Source: Nereida ignava (lineage in GTDB: Bacteria; Pseudomonadota; Alphaproteobacteria; Rhodobacterales; Rhodobacteraceae). From it: DNA of 64,000 bases. Below the pieces are notes generated by a model. It saw only the letters and a list, made by a program, of their open reading frames with translations, did no database searches and was not told where the DNA came from. The position numbers and the translations under genes are program-made. Numbering within the stretch: the first letter of the stretch is position 1; every line of letters starts with the position of its first letter. Below, piece after piece: positions 43,330 to 52,678 of the stretch. The stretch covers positions 23,832 to 87,831 of the forward strand of contig NZ_CVPC01000016.1 of assembly GCF_001049735.1 (NCBI RefSeq). The letters run 5' to 3'.

Positions 43330-44595
43330 ATGGTCAACCGATTGCGATTAAATGATAAAACCGTGCGTGAGCAGATCCCGGAAGAGGATCGAGCCTACCA
43401 GGTCTTCGACACCGAGATACGGGGGCTGTCCATCCGCGTGATGCCCTCGGGCGAGCGGTCTTTTGTGATGGATTACCGCTTTGCAGGACGGCAGCGCCGC
43501 ATGGCGATCGGGCGCTGGCCAGAATGGAGTGTCACTGCTGCTCGTGAGCGCGCGCGAGAACTGCGCCGCCTGATCGACGAGGGCACAGATCCTCTGGAAG
43601 AACGCGACACGTTGCGAGAAGCCCCTCGTTTCAACGACATGATCGAGCGGTATTTGATCGAGCATGCCTCGACGCTGACGCCTTTGAGCGCGTCCGATCA
43701 TAAATCCTTCCTGACCAAGCTGGTCGCACCGCTCTGGGGCAACAAGCTGGTCACAGAGATCACGCCACATGATGTGACAAAGCTTTTGAACCTGATTGCA
43801 GAGGGCAGGGCGCGGCCGTCTAAGGCAAAGCCCAACAACCGCGCGCGTAAACTGCAAGGGCGCAAGCCCACACCGGTGCGTGCCAACCGCGTTGGCGAAG
43901 TTCTGCGTAAGATGTTCAACCTTGCCATCCAATGGGGCTGGCGCACGGACAATCCTGCTGCCGGCTTCAAAAAGCGCGTCGAGACGGCGCGCGAGCGCTT
44001 CCTCTCCCATGAAGAAATCGGCCGGCTGGCCGAAGTGCTGGATGCGGCCGAGGATCAGCGCGCCGCCGGCATCATCCGCATCTGCATGCTCACTGGGTCG
44101 CGGGTGGGTGAGGTGCGGCAGGCGCAGTTCGAGCAATTCAATCTGGAGCTGGGGATCTGGTCAAAGCCCGCAGCCACCACCAAGCAGCGCAAAATTCACC
44201 GGGTGCCGATCTCGGCCGATGTTGCGGCGATCGTGCGCCAGCGGGCGCTTGTGGTGCCCAAGGGCAATCCTTGGCTCTTTCCCGGTGACGTGCCGGGCCA
44301 GCCCGTCAAAGAAATTCGCCGGTTCTGGGTTATGGTGCAGCGCGAGGCCGACCTACCGGATGTGCGCATCCATGACCTGCGTCATACATTCGCCTCGCTC
44401 TTGGTCAGCGGCGGCGCTTCGCTGGAAATGATCGGTAAGCTTCTTGGCCATAGCCAAATGCAGACGACCCTGCGCTATGCGCATTTGATGGACTCGCCTC
44501 TGCGCGCCGGGGTCGATGCCGTGGCCGGCATGTTCCGGCCACGCCCGAAGATTGTGCATGACGCGGATGCCGAGAAAGAGGCAAAGCGGGCCTAA
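43330..44595 (+). CDS. Tyrosine integrase (P4-like, DUF4102 N-terminus)
   Basis: 421 residues from ATG 43330, with AAGGAGGT seven bases upstream; the frame opens earlier but has no ribosome site, and ATG 43324 is too close to the Shine-Dalgarno. Residues 1-90: arm-binding DUF4102 domain (IRGLSIRVMPSGERSFVMDY). Catalytic domain from about 230 with TGSRVGEVR (Arg), HDLRHTFAS (HxxR), LLGHSQMQTTLRYAHL (His and Tyr). All catalytic residues are present, so it looks active. It marks the end of the phage element. Confidence 0.93.
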   Translation: MVNRLRLNDKTVREQIPEEDRAYQVFDTEIRGLSIRVMPSGERSFVMDYRFAGRQRRMAIGRWPEWSVTAARERARELRRLIDEGTDPLEERDTLREAPRFNDMIERYLIEHASTLTPLSASDHKSFLTKLVAPLWGNKLVTEITPHDVTKLLNLIAEGRARPSKAKPNNRARKLQGRKPTPVRANRVGEVLRKMFNLAIQWGWRTDNPAAGFKKRVETARERFLSHEEIGRLAEVLDAAEDQRAAGIIRICMLTGSRVGEVRQAQFEQFNLELGIWSKPAATTKQRKIHRVPISADVAAIVRQRALVVPKGNPWLFPGDVPGQPVKEIRRFWVMVQREADLPDVRIHDLRHTFASLLVSGGASLEMIGKLLGHSQMQTTLRYAHLMDSPLRAGVDAVAGMFRPRPKIVHDADAEKEAKRA

Positions 44596-44609
44596 AAGCC
44601 AGGGCCTGT

Positions 44610-45206
44610 TTATTTCTCGCCGCGCATGGCGCGCCAGAAGGGCCGCAGACGGCGCCGAATGGTGCTCTCATCGGGGATCTCGCCGTTCTCGGCAACATCG
44701 GCAAACCAGTCCTGAAGATAACCGATCAGTTCGGCCTGGGTCTCGGGAATGCCATGTTCGTGGACGCGCTTCAGAAGCGCCACATACATGCCCTCCCAGT
44801 CATAGGGTGAGAGCGCGCCCGTGCCGCCGCCAATGCGGCGCAGCAGGTCATATTCGTCTTCGAACCTCAGGACGTCCTGACCGGTGATCAGGAGGTCTGC
44901 GATCGAGACTTCGACCCCGTCGGCAGGTTCGGTGACATAGCACCAGTCTTGCGCATTCTCCGGCTTGATCCTTTGCAGCTTGATGACCGTGGGGCCGGTG
45001 CCCGCGCGGCGAAAGAGGGGCAGCATGTCCATCGGCGAGATCGTGATCTTGCCGGAGACTTTCTCGTCGCCGCAGATCGCGAGAGAAACCCCTGTGACGA
45101 TGTCCAGCTTGCCTTCGGTGGCCCAGCCGCCAATGTCGGCGATTGTGCAGCCCCATCGGGACGCGGTTTCGTGCAGGGTGAAGAATGCTCTTTGAGGTAG
45201 TGCCAT
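44610..45206 (-). CDS. Conserved protein of unknown function next to integrase
   Basis: 198 residues from ATG 45206 (MALPQRAFFTLHETASRWGC). The start HETASRWGCTIADIGGWATE is a helix-turn-helix-like (excisionase fold) segment; the rest is helical and acidic with YDLLRRIGGGTGALSPYDWE. I recall similar proteins near integrases of Rhodobacterales elements but no function. Convergent with the integrase (14 bases apart) and divergent from the WYL gene. Confidence 0.6.
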   Translation of the reverse strand: MALPQRAFFTLHETASRWGCTIADIGGWATEGKLDIVTGVSLAICGDEKVSGKITISPMDMLPLFRRAGTGPTVIKLQRIKPENAQDWCYVTEPADGVEVSIADLLITGQDVLRFEDEYDLLRRIGGGTGALSPYDWEGMYVALLKRVHEHGIPETQAELIGYLQDWFADVAENGEIPDESTIRRRLRPFWRAMRGEK

Positions 45207-45377
45207 GCGGGCTCCAGTTCTGATGTCGAGGTAAGACGGTGGGCGGCCTCGCAACTTGCTGACGCCGCCCAAGTGGCAGCGAGGCAGAAACTCCAGGGAG
45301 CAGGCCGCATGAAGCTGCACCGCCGCATTCATGGTCGTGCGGTGACTGCCAAATTCTTCAATCGATCGGCATCCTTA

Positions 45378-45408
45378 GGACGAATCGTCCTCTCTCGGGT
45401 TATAACCC
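45378..45408. promoter_or_regulatory. Two palindromes upstream of the WYL regulator gene
   Basis: GGACGAATCGTCC (45378-45390, six-base arms around one A) and GGGTTATAACCC (45397-45408, perfect 12-mer). They lie 36-66 bases before the WYL gene start and in the divergent region with the unknown gene, as expected for autoregulation. Confidence 0.5.
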
Positions 45409-45443
45409 AGGCACTACGTCAAGAACTGTCGGGGATAAGCGCC

Positions 45444-46436
45444 ATGTCGTTCCAAAAGGCACAAGACCTGTTGAAGCTCGCTGGTATGTCTGCCAGCCGG
45501 CATGGCGGCATCACTGTGAAAGAAGTTGCCGAAGAGTTCAGCGTCAACGAGCGGACCGCCCAGCGCATGATTGCGGCCTTGAAAGATGTCTTTCCAAGCA
45601 TCTCCCATCAGACGGACAATGAGCGCCGCCGACGGTGGAAGCTGCGCGACACCAGCATGCTCGGCATGCAAGGGCTCTACCGCCGGGAACTCGTCGCGCT
45701 CGAGGCCAGCATCACGCGGGCTGAGCGGGAGGGCGCTCATATGGAAGTGGAGGCGCTTCGGTCCCTGCGAGATCGCTTGGTGGCAACCTTGCCGTCAGCA
45801 CAGGCCCGAAGCATGGAGGTGGATGCCGAGGCGATCCTCGAGGCCAAAGGCTATGCCTGCCGCCCAGGTCCAAAGGTCAAAACCTCTCCGGCTGTGCTGA
45901 ACGTCGTTTCGGCTGCCCTCAGAGGGCCCTTCCGGCTCATCATCCGATACCAGGGGGCGCAGGATGCCAAACCGCGCAAACGCGTGATTGAGCCCTATGG
46001 AATTCTGCTCGGCACGCGACACTACCTGATTGCACTTGATATCGCCAAAGATGAAAATCTGCGGCGCTTCCGCATAGATCGCATTGAAAAGGCAGAGATA
46101 ACAAATGAATGGTTCGAGAAGGACAAGGACTTCGATCTTGAGGCCTATGCGGCGCGGTCATTCGGGTCGTTTCACTCGGACGACGAGTTCAGCCGGGTAG
46201 CCTGGCGGTTCAGCCCAGCTGCCGCGCCGACGGCCTGGGAGTTTGAGTTTCATCCAAAGCAGGAAATGTCGGACTTGGAGGATGGTGGGCTACTGGTCAG
46301 CTTCAAAGCCAGTGGGTTGGTCGAGATGGCCTGGCATCTGGCTAAGTGGGGGAGCGAGGTTGAGGTGGTTGAGCCTGTGGCGTTGCGTGAGATTGTGACG
46401 GGATGTCGTGGTAGAACCATCCGCGTGCTGTCGTGA
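45444..46436 (+). CDS. WYL-domain transcriptional regulator (CapW/BrxR-like)
   Basis: 330 residues from ATG 45444 (MSFQKAQDLLKLAGMSASRH). Residues 1-65: winged helix-turn-helix (ITVKEVAEEFSVNERTAQRM). Residues about 160-230: WYL domain (RLIIRYQGAQDAKPRKRVIE, YGILLGTRHYLIAL). C-terminal WCX extension. WYL regulators of this build repress phage-defence operons (CapW, BrxR). Here two palindromes precede it and a RES/ATPase pair follows on the other strand, so a role in controlling defence is inferred. Confidence 0.85.
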   Translation: MSFQKAQDLLKLAGMSASRHGGITVKEVAEEFSVNERTAQRMIAALKDVFPSISHQTDNERRRRWKLRDTSMLGMQGLYRRELVALEASITRAEREGAHMEVEALRSLRDRLVATLPSAQARSMEVDAEAILEAKGYACRPGPKVKTSPAVLNVVSAALRGPFRLIIRYQGAQDAKPRKRVIEPYGILLGTRHYLIALDIAKDENLRRFRIDRIEKAEITNEWFEKDKDFDLEAYAARSFGSFHSDDEFSRVAWRFSPAAAPTAWEFEFHPKQEMSDLEDGGLLVSFKASGLVEMAWHLAKWGSEVEVVEPVALREIVTGCRGRTIRVLS

Positions 46437-46550
46437 TGTGGGATCCACCAAGACCTCCAAAGGGGCTTGTACACTCGTTGATGAAGGGGGGCTAAGTATG
46501 AATTCTTGGCGTCTGCGAGAGCGCCGCGCCAAAAGGTCAAGGCTGCCTTT

Positions 46551-47432
46551 CTAGCAGATTTTCGGCGCATTGGATCCCTGTATTGCTCTTCGGAGCATTT
46601 CGTCAGGTGACTCGATTTTCGAGTGTTCAAACATTAGCGAGAAACGCATGGGATCACCAATTGGATTTAGTCTGAAACCAATCGGCGACTTGTCTGTTAC
46701 CGTTTTCAATTTTTCGCCTAATGGGCGTGACTCGGAAAGTGCGTAGGGCCAGCCCCTCAACTGGCAGTGAAAAACTTGTTTCAAAGTAAGCCGGTTGGCC
46801 GCCACAGCCTCCGGTAAGGCTATATTGATCATGTCAGCATCCTGTACCGACGGATAAAGTAGACTGTCCTTGTATGGTAAATTGAAAAGATTTTGAGCCA
46901 TTGCGCAGCTCTTTTTGTAATGATGATCGTTTTCACGATTTATGGTTTTCGTGAACTCAGATTCGACAAATTCGCTAAGCTCGTGGCCCAATTGCTCTAG
47001 TGGACGCGCCATAGGGTTTGGCTTTGGTGGAGTCTTTATGACAACACTTGGCATATCGCCTTCATTCATCGCGCGAAGATGGTACACTCCCAACGTAAAA
47101 TATTGACTTTCAGTGATAGCGGCTTCTTTGATTGCCGTCATTGGGTGGAGCGCGCCATAAAAAATGCGTTCGCCAATGTCGTTTGCTCTTGCTACCCTTA
47201 CCAGAACTTCGGAAGGCGGCACCCAAATATCTGATGTTTCGAGGTGAGGCCGATCTTCGTCGCAGCTGCGCACCCGATAAACATAGCAGTTGCCAAGATT
47301 TGCCGTCATAATGCTGTAGACATGAAAAAATTTGTCTAGTTTTTGTCGGACCTCAGCAACAGACTCAGTCAAGAACTCCTTCTCTCTGAACCAGTCTAAT
47401 TCGCGTCGAACATTCCGAAGGTACTCTTGCAT
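46551..47432 (-). CDS. RES-domain-like protein, candidate NAD-consuming effector
   Basis: 293 residues. The central part reads VYRVRSC, then VRVARANDIGERIFYGALHP and MTAIKEAAI, which follows the RES toxin pattern (Arg, FY, and Glu in TAI-E). RES proteins of toxin-antitoxin pairs degrade NAD+. This one is longer than usual and has a C-terminal region with FHCQLRGWPYALSESRPLGE. Low GC against its neighbours. The ATPase gene lies 224 bases upstream on the same strand. No small Xre-type antitoxin is present. Assignment is from pattern only. Confidence 0.6.
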   Translation of the reverse strand: MQEYLRNVRRELDWFREKEFLTESVAEVRQKLDKFFHVYSIMTANLGNCYVYRVRSCDEDRPHLETSDIWVPPSEVLVRVARANDIGERIFYGALHPMTAIKEAAITESQYFTLGVYHLRAMNEGDMPSVVIKTPPKPNPMARPLEQLGHELSEFVESEFTKTINRENDHHYKKSCAMAQNLFNLPYKDSLLYPSVQDADMINIALPEAVAANRLTLKQVFHCQLRGWPYALSESRPLGEKLKTVTDKSPIGFRLNPIGDPMRFSLMFEHSKIESPDEMLRRAIQGSNAPKIC

Positions 47433-47656
47433 TTAGTGTCTACCTCTTGAAAATGCAGCAATCATCAACCGATGCTCGAATGGCCGTTTCAGGTAAGCTG
47501 CACTGTGCTGACACCAACAATAATAATGACGTCAGCCTGCCTTTCCACGAAATTCATTCTGCAACTACAACGGATGCGCCCGCCTGTAGGTCCGACGGAG
47601 AGCTGCCGTTCGCCGCGGTCGCAAACCGATCTGATCACAATGACAGGAGCGGACTT
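47433..47656. other. Gap between RES-like and ATPase genes
   Basis: 224 bases, GC lower than the ATPase gene. A plus-strand frame crossing it is the antisense of the ATPase end and is not accepted. It may hold a promoter for the RES-like gene; no clear motif seen. Confidence 0.35.
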
Positions 47657-49957
47657 TTACATCCCACGCGTCAGGCCGAGGACAAGACTGCAGAACCCCC
47701 TCAATTCGTCGGGATTTGTATCGCCGTATGGATCGCCATTGATCTCGGCATGGTTCTCGACCCTCGAATAGGCGTTGATATCCCTAAGGCCCTCGAGTGC
47801 ACCTTTGAACGGGTGATCTTCGTTCGCAGTATTTAGCGCTCGAATGATTTGGTCGAGCGTTGCAGCTTCGCCAAAGAGTCCGGAGTCAGCTTTGCGGTAG
47901 AAGTCCTCGCAGACGGTTCGCAGGCGCGACCTTATGTATGATAATTCGTGGGGCTCGCCCTCGATGAACTCTTCTATTTTCATGCGCTCCGTAACATAGC
48001 GCGGTTGCGTTGAGCCAGGAATGTCGTAGGGCGCGATGGTCGTCACGCCGGGAGCGCCTGTTTGTAGCGCGAATGACCTGATGAGTTTCTGGTCGATTTT
48101 ATCCCATAGAAGGCGGAGGAATCCCTTGTCGTGCGACAGAACGATCGTCTGTTTGGACCGGTCACAAATCCTTCTTATCTCAATGGCCGTGAACTGCCGC
48201 CTAAAATTGTCCAAACTCGTGAACGGGTCATCGAAAACGATGATTGTTTCGCTGAGATCCGGGTCCGCGTTGCATTGCGCCAAAAACAGCGCCAGTGCGA
48301 GAACCGACTTGTCTCCGGCGCTGAGTGTGTTTCGGAAGCTCGGCGCACCAGTTGTATCCCCGCTCACTCGGGGTGGAACCGGAACCTCGTTGATGAGAAT
48401 CTGGTAGCTGGCGGTAGGCTCCTTGCCGCGATAGTCAGGTTCTTTGTAATCGATCCGAAAGCCCGCATTCAGACGCTTGAGATAGGAATTGATCGTCTTG
48501 CCGAGACTTTCGGTGATGGTCTTGCCGTGGGCGGTCAGCTCATCGCGAAGCTTGGCTTTCTCTTTTGCAATGTCGCCTTTGCGCTGCCTCTTCATTAGCA
48601 GGTCCGTGACTTTGGTAATGACCTCCGCTTCGAAGCGATGCTTTCGAGCCTGAAGGCTCTTAAGCTCGTTTGTGAGGCAATCAAGCTGCCCAGCGTCAAC
48701 CGTGTCCTTAACGGCATCGACCTTCCGGTTGTACTCACCAAGCGCTGCATTGGCAGTTTCGATGGCCGCCCTCGCGCTCGTCCAGGCATCGATTGCAGCG
48801 CCAAGTTGCTCCATGCCTAACGCCACAGTGAGGTTTGCGGCTTTCGTCTGCAAAGCTGAATCCATTTCCGCAGCAGCGCGCTCTATCCCTAAAATCATTG
48901 CGTCAAGATCGATGGTCGCGGGGGCATCGACGCCAGCCGCCTCGCGCCAATACTCGAATTGTTTCTCGTTGGATTTGGAGCCTTGTTCCGCTGCGTTTCG
49001 GAAGTCGCCATTTGAGTAGCGCTGACAGGTTCGACGGAGCTTCTGAACATCTTCGGCCAGCTGTCGATACGATTCACTGAAAAAACGGCTATACGCTTCC
49101 AGCAGGCTCCGATCTCTAAGTTCCTGGCCGCAGAATGGACAATTGTCCTCCGCTTTGAATGGCAGACCCTGTTCCACCCACGTTTCCAGCCCCGGTTCGG
49201 TCGGCTCCTCGCATTCATGCGCTGCGACATGGGACCTTACGGCTTCCACGGCATCTGCGGCAATTCCTTCGACCGTCTTGTTTAGGACTGCCTCGAAGGT
49301 CGCCGGTTCGGATGGAAGCGGAAATGCGCTCGCACCGGCAGCGGCTTTAAGCTCTTTCGATTTCGCTGCGCGGGAAACCTCTGCCTGCTTTTTAGCGATT
49401 GCTGTATCGATGTCCGGATCCTGTTCCAGAGCTTCGAAGTCTGGCAGGCTCATGGTTGCTGGGCCTATCCCTCGAATACCGGCTGTCAGCTCCGCTTCGA
49501 GGGCGCGAATGGTCTTGTTGTTCTCGGTGTTTTCCTCATCCAGCGCCACGATCTGGCGAACGAGTCGCACGCCCTTTTCGCCGACAACGAGACCATACTG
49601 CCGACGCAGATGGTCAGCTGATACCGTGTCGCCGGAATAGACATTCTCATTCACAAAGAGGCTGTCGAACACTGCCACGCGGTTCTGGGTTCCGCTCCAA
49701 CTGCCTCGCTCGAAATTCGCCCGACCTGAATCAAGCTGAAGAGAAATCTTCTGGTCCGGCCCCCCAGCGAGTGTCTTGCGGCCGATGATGATTTCCGGAT
49801 CTCTGCGTGACAGAGATCGTAGAATATCTGCAATCGTCGATTTGCCCCAACCGTTCTCTCCATAGAAAAGCGTGCACTTTTCGAAGCGGACATTTTGGGT
49901 CGAGAGCGCCTTAGCAAATCGACCGACATTCTCTATGACGGTTATATTCCGTAACAT
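47657..49957 (-). CDS. AAA_13 / RloC-like SMC-type ATPase with zinc hook
   Basis: 766 residues. Walker A GENGWGKST (33-41), long coiled coil, a CPFC zinc-hook (about 270), second coiled coil, ABC signature LSAGDKS, Walker B TIIVFDDPFTSLD and H-loop IVLSHDKGF. This is the head-hook-head build of Rad50/RloC and AAA_13 family defence ATPases. The C-terminal tail after the H-loop (about 120 residues with LRDINAYSRVENHAEINGD) may be an effector part, but no anticodon-nuclease residues are certain. It and the RES-like gene may form a two-gene system. Confidence 0.85.
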   Translation of the reverse strand: MLRNITVIENVGRFAKALSTQNVRFEKCTLFYGENGWGKSTIADILRSLSRRDPEIIIGRKTLAGGPDQKISLQLDSGRANFERGSWSGTQNRVAVFDSLFVNENVYSGDTVSADHLRRQYGLVVGEKGVRLVRQIVALDEENTENNKTIRALEAELTAGIRGIGPATMSLPDFEALEQDPDIDTAIAKKQAEVSRAAKSKELKAAAGASAFPLPSEPATFEAVLNKTVEGIAADAVEAVRSHVAAHECEEPTEPGLETWVEQGLPFKAEDNCPFCGQELRDRSLLEAYSRFFSESYRQLAEDVQKLRRTCQRYSNGDFRNAAEQGSKSNEKQFEYWREAAGVDAPATIDLDAMILGIERAAAEMDSALQTKAANLTVALGMEQLGAAIDAWTSARAAIETANAALGEYNRKVDAVKDTVDAGQLDCLTNELKSLQARKHRFEAEVITKVTDLLMKRQRKGDIAKEKAKLRDELTAHGKTITESLGKTINSYLKRLNAGFRIDYKEPDYRGKEPTASYQILINEVPVPPRVSGDTTGAPSFRNTLSAGDKSVLALALFLAQCNADPDLSETIIVFDDPFTSLDNFRRQFTAIEIRRICDRSKQTIVLSHDKGFLRLLWDKIDQKLIRSFALQTGAPGVTTIAPYDIPGSTQPRYVTERMKIEEFIEGEPHELSYIRSRLRTVCEDFYRKADSGLFGEAATLDQIIRALNTANEDHPFKGALEGLRDINAYSRVENHAEINGDPYGDTNPDELRGFCSLVLGLTRGM

Positions 49958-50157
49958 GATACTCCCTCAAAGTCCGCTATGGGTCGATAACGATTACTGC
50001 CCGTTTGTCTAACGATCATCCATGTCAACGCCATGTCAACGAGCGTACGTCATTTTTTGAGTGTGGGGCACGACGAAAGCGTCCCAATGTCAGCGATTTT
50101 TAGGGCTGTAATTTTGTGAATTCAAAGGCTTGTTGCCTATGTATTTGAAATCGTTAA

Positions 50158-50179
50158 ATTATTGAATTCATTCAATAAT
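50158..50179. repeat. Ten-base inverted repeat abutting the tRNA fragment
   Basis: ATTATTGAAT, TC, ATTCAATAAT: perfect arms, two-base centre, ending exactly where the tRNA-derived sequence begins at 50180. This marks the recombination junction and could be part of an attachment site or a rho-independent-like element; no T run follows. Confidence 0.5.
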
Positions 50180-50227
50180 GGGCTCATAACCTGAAGGTCG
50201 TAGGTTCAAATCCTACTCCCGCAACCA
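50180..50227 (+). other. 3' half of initiator tRNA (fMet), attachment-site scar
   Basis: GGGCTCATAACC (anticodon stem-loop with CAT) then AAGGTCGTAGGTTCAAATCC (variable and T arm) and the acceptor end CCCGCAACCA. This matches the 3' part of an fMet tRNA from the anticodon stem to CCA; the 5' half is absent and the bases before it are unrelated. Such a fragment is what a tyrosine integrase leaves at the far end of an element inserted in a tRNA gene. Not a working tRNA. Confidence 0.8.
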
Positions 50228-51086
50228 ACACTAATTCACCAACATTATCAAAGGCTTGATTTTTTAAACTCAGGCCCTTTCTGCGTTTAACGCCCAAAGC
50301 AAGCGTTAGAAGACCAGATAGAGCACCTTCAAGAACGATATCGAGCTTGGCTCTCTCAGGTGAGGGCTGCAGGACGATTTTGTCGACGAGTGAACGCAAT
50401 GCCTCCTGAGCCTCTTGCATCTCACCCGTTTTGCTCAACCCTGAAATCAATGATCGCACACGCGTTTGATATGTTGCCGCCATATTTGGATGAATGCGAA
50501 TGGGGTCCGAGGGAGCTGTGTGTGAAAGCTGTGCCTCAAGGGCTTTACGTCGCTCTGTAAGAGCTTGCATCTTGTCCTTCACTTGATCAGCGGGAATGCC
50601 AGCGATAATGGCATCTACGAGTTTTGCATGGTCGCGGTTTACGGTGGCCAGTTCTTTCTCGAGTGCGCCGCGTCCATGTTCGGCTTCTGCATTCAGGCGG
50701 TTCCGCTCCTTGGCGTATTCCTTGCAAAAGACTTCTAACAGGTCTTGATCCATCAGGTTGTCCTGCAGGGCGCCCAATACGCGCTCTTCGAGATCTGTTT
50801 TTGAGATCGTGAGGCGGTTGGTGCAGAGCGACTTGCCCTTGTTGCGCGCTGTGGAGCAGCCGAACTGGGTTTGAGAAACCTTCGAGAACCCACCCCCACA
50901 GAAGCCACACTTCAACAAACCTGAAAACAATGTGCGCGGGCGGCGTCGATCCCAGATGTTGTCGATTGTGCCTTTGGTCTTTAGGGCTCCTTGGCGGGCC
51001 TTTGCTTCGTCCCAGAGCGGTTGCTCAATAATGCGCAACTCGGGAACTTCGGTGATGACCCAATGGAGGTGGTGTAATTTAGGCAT
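50184..51086 (-). pseudogene. Large serine recombinase, C-terminal remnant
   Basis: 300 codons: end of the Recombinase domain (TEVPELRIIEQPLWDEAKAR), zinc ribbon (LFSGLLKCGFCGGGFSKVSQ and later Cys), long coiled coil. The catalytic resolvase domain is missing, and a stop lies just upstream in frame. The coding frame runs into the tRNA fragment: its last residues VAGVGFEPTTFRL are the antisense of the tRNA T arm. So both ends are altered. An old mobile element remnant. Confidence 0.8.
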
Positions 51087-51422
51087 TTGTTATCAATGAC
51101 TTGTGCATCAATATTTTTAGTGTGCGCGTAAGTGTGTTTTTAGTGTCATTTTGAGGGCAGGGCGGAAACGCCGTGTTGGACTCGGTAATCGAAGGATTTC
51201 AACGCTAACACACTGTTCAACACTCCAAAAGACGCAAGACTGTACACGGACTAAATGAAGTGGAAGTTCGCTTGGACTATTGTTTATGGCCGAAGTGCGG
51301 GACAAAGCGGACCTTGATGGTTCTATTGCGAACGGCGGCTTTTCCAAGCCTTCAAGAGCTCAGACTTGAGTTTGAATGGCCTACACAAGCCAACTTGGTA
51401 AGCGCTAGTATCCGATGTTTGG
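51087..51422. other. Gap between recombinase remnant and ROK gene
   Basis: 336 bases, lower GC. Small frames on both strands have no ribosome site. It contains no upstream recombinase sequence that I can recognise, so the missing N-terminal part was deleted and not just frameshifted. Confidence 0.4.
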
Positions 51423-52607
51423 CTACTCCTTTTCTAATCCGAACTGTGAGAGGAATGGAAGGATTCCGCTACCTATTGCGCGGGCCGCTATTCCGATTTC
51501 GCCTGCTTCAATGTTGATCTTTGCCAAGCCGCGTTTATCGTAGTTGCGTCCCATAGCATCCTTAACAGCCTCGACCATCTCTTGCGTAAGCTCCGGCGAC
51601 AGACTGCTGTCTATGACAATCATTTCTGGGTCTAGGAAGGCCCGCCCCGCGACTGCAGCAAAAGCAATTTGCGGAGCCGCAATTTTCAACCAATCTTCAA
51701 ACAATCCCCGTTCAGTTATGTTCAGGGGCCTGTTCTCATAAAAGCCATTCGGGCTTAGTCCAGCGGCTTCTGCCGCTGCTTCAAGATAATGCAAGGAAGC
51801 GCCTTCAAGCAGTTGGCTAGCCACCCCAGACGACACAGCGCCAGTAGGTAGCGAAGCAATAGCACCTGCCAGGTTGTTTTGCCCTGTGTAGAGCTGCCCA
51901 CCCAGAGAAATGCCTCCGCCAATAAAAGTTCCAACATAGAAATAGACGAAGCTTTTGTTTCGCTGACGGGCGCCCACAGCGATTTCAGCCAGACAGGCAG
52001 CTGAAGCGTCGTTTAAGTCAGTCGTAGGGAGGCCGAAGGCGGCTTCCATATCTTTAGAAAGGTCCGATGACGCCCAGTCGGCCATCGCACCCTTCGGTGC
52101 TCCAACCGTCGATTCCCAAGCGCTCAATTCGTCTGGAAGCGCGATACCGATGCCCACAACCCGTTCTTTTTGGGCCGCGGTCATTTTGTCAAAGAGTCCG
52201 GCCGTACAAGCCAGCATATCCTGACGGATCGCGTCGAGATTAGGGAATGAATATCGTCGCACAATGCGTTCAAGTATGGAGTAATCGAATGACATACTGA
52301 CCACTTCGAGCGAGCGGCGGCCCACTTTGATGCCTATCGAAACCGCACCTGTGGGGTCCAATGAAAATGGGACCGAGGGCTGGCCAACCTTGCCCTTAAC
52401 GGCTTTACCTGGCTGTAGTAAACCGTCTTTCACAAGCCGGTTAACTATTACTGTTGCCGATTGTGCGCTAAGTTCTGACGCGCGCGTCAACTCTGCTTTG
52501 CTCATGGGGCCGTTGTCACGGATTAAGTCTAAGAACAGCCTCTCGTTTTGGGGTCGTGCAACGCTCCTCTGTTTTGGAGATATTGCGATAGGTGCGTCTT
52601 TAAGCAT
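51423..52607 (-). CDS. ROK family transcriptional repressor
   Basis: 394 residues. N-terminal winged helix (SKAELTRASELSAQSATVIV) and ROK sugar-kinase fold (SIGIKVGRRSLEVVSMSFDY, GTFIGGGISLGGQLYTG). As in NagC/Mlc/XylR-type repressors, the ATP site is not complete. It is downstream of the ATPase gene of the sugar transporter on the same strand, 71 bases apart, so it probably controls this transporter from the palindrome at 53518-53558. Confidence 0.88.
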   Translation of the reverse strand: MLKDAPIAISPKQRSVARPQNERLFLDLIRDNGPMSKAELTRASELSAQSATVIVNRLVKDGLLQPGKAVKGKVGQPSVPFSLDPTGAVSIGIKVGRRSLEVVSMSFDYSILERIVRRYSFPNLDAIRQDMLACTAGLFDKMTAAQKERVVGIGIALPDELSAWESTVGAPKGAMADWASSDLSKDMEAAFGLPTTDLNDASAACLAEIAVGARQRNKSFVYFYVGTFIGGGISLGGQLYTGQNNLAGAIASLPTGAVSSGVASQLLEGASLHYLEAAAEAAGLSPNGFYENRPLNITERGLFEDWLKIAAPQIAFAAVAGRAFLDPEMIVIDSSLSPELTQEMVEAVKDAMGRNYDKRGLAKINIEAGEIGIAARAIGSGILPFLSQFGLEKE

Positions 52608-52678
52608 TAAACTTTAGTCCTGTTTTTCGCGCGTTTGCCCAAGCGAGCAAACTATTCTCAAAACTGAAACTCGATTTT

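Noticed and set aside
47447..47836. 129-codon plus-strand frame between RES-like and ATPase genes
   Set aside because: Second half is antisense to the ATPase C-terminus, no ribosome site, mixed composition.
50180..50227. Functional tRNA gene
   Set aside because: The 5' acceptor strand, D arm and half of the anticodon context are absent.
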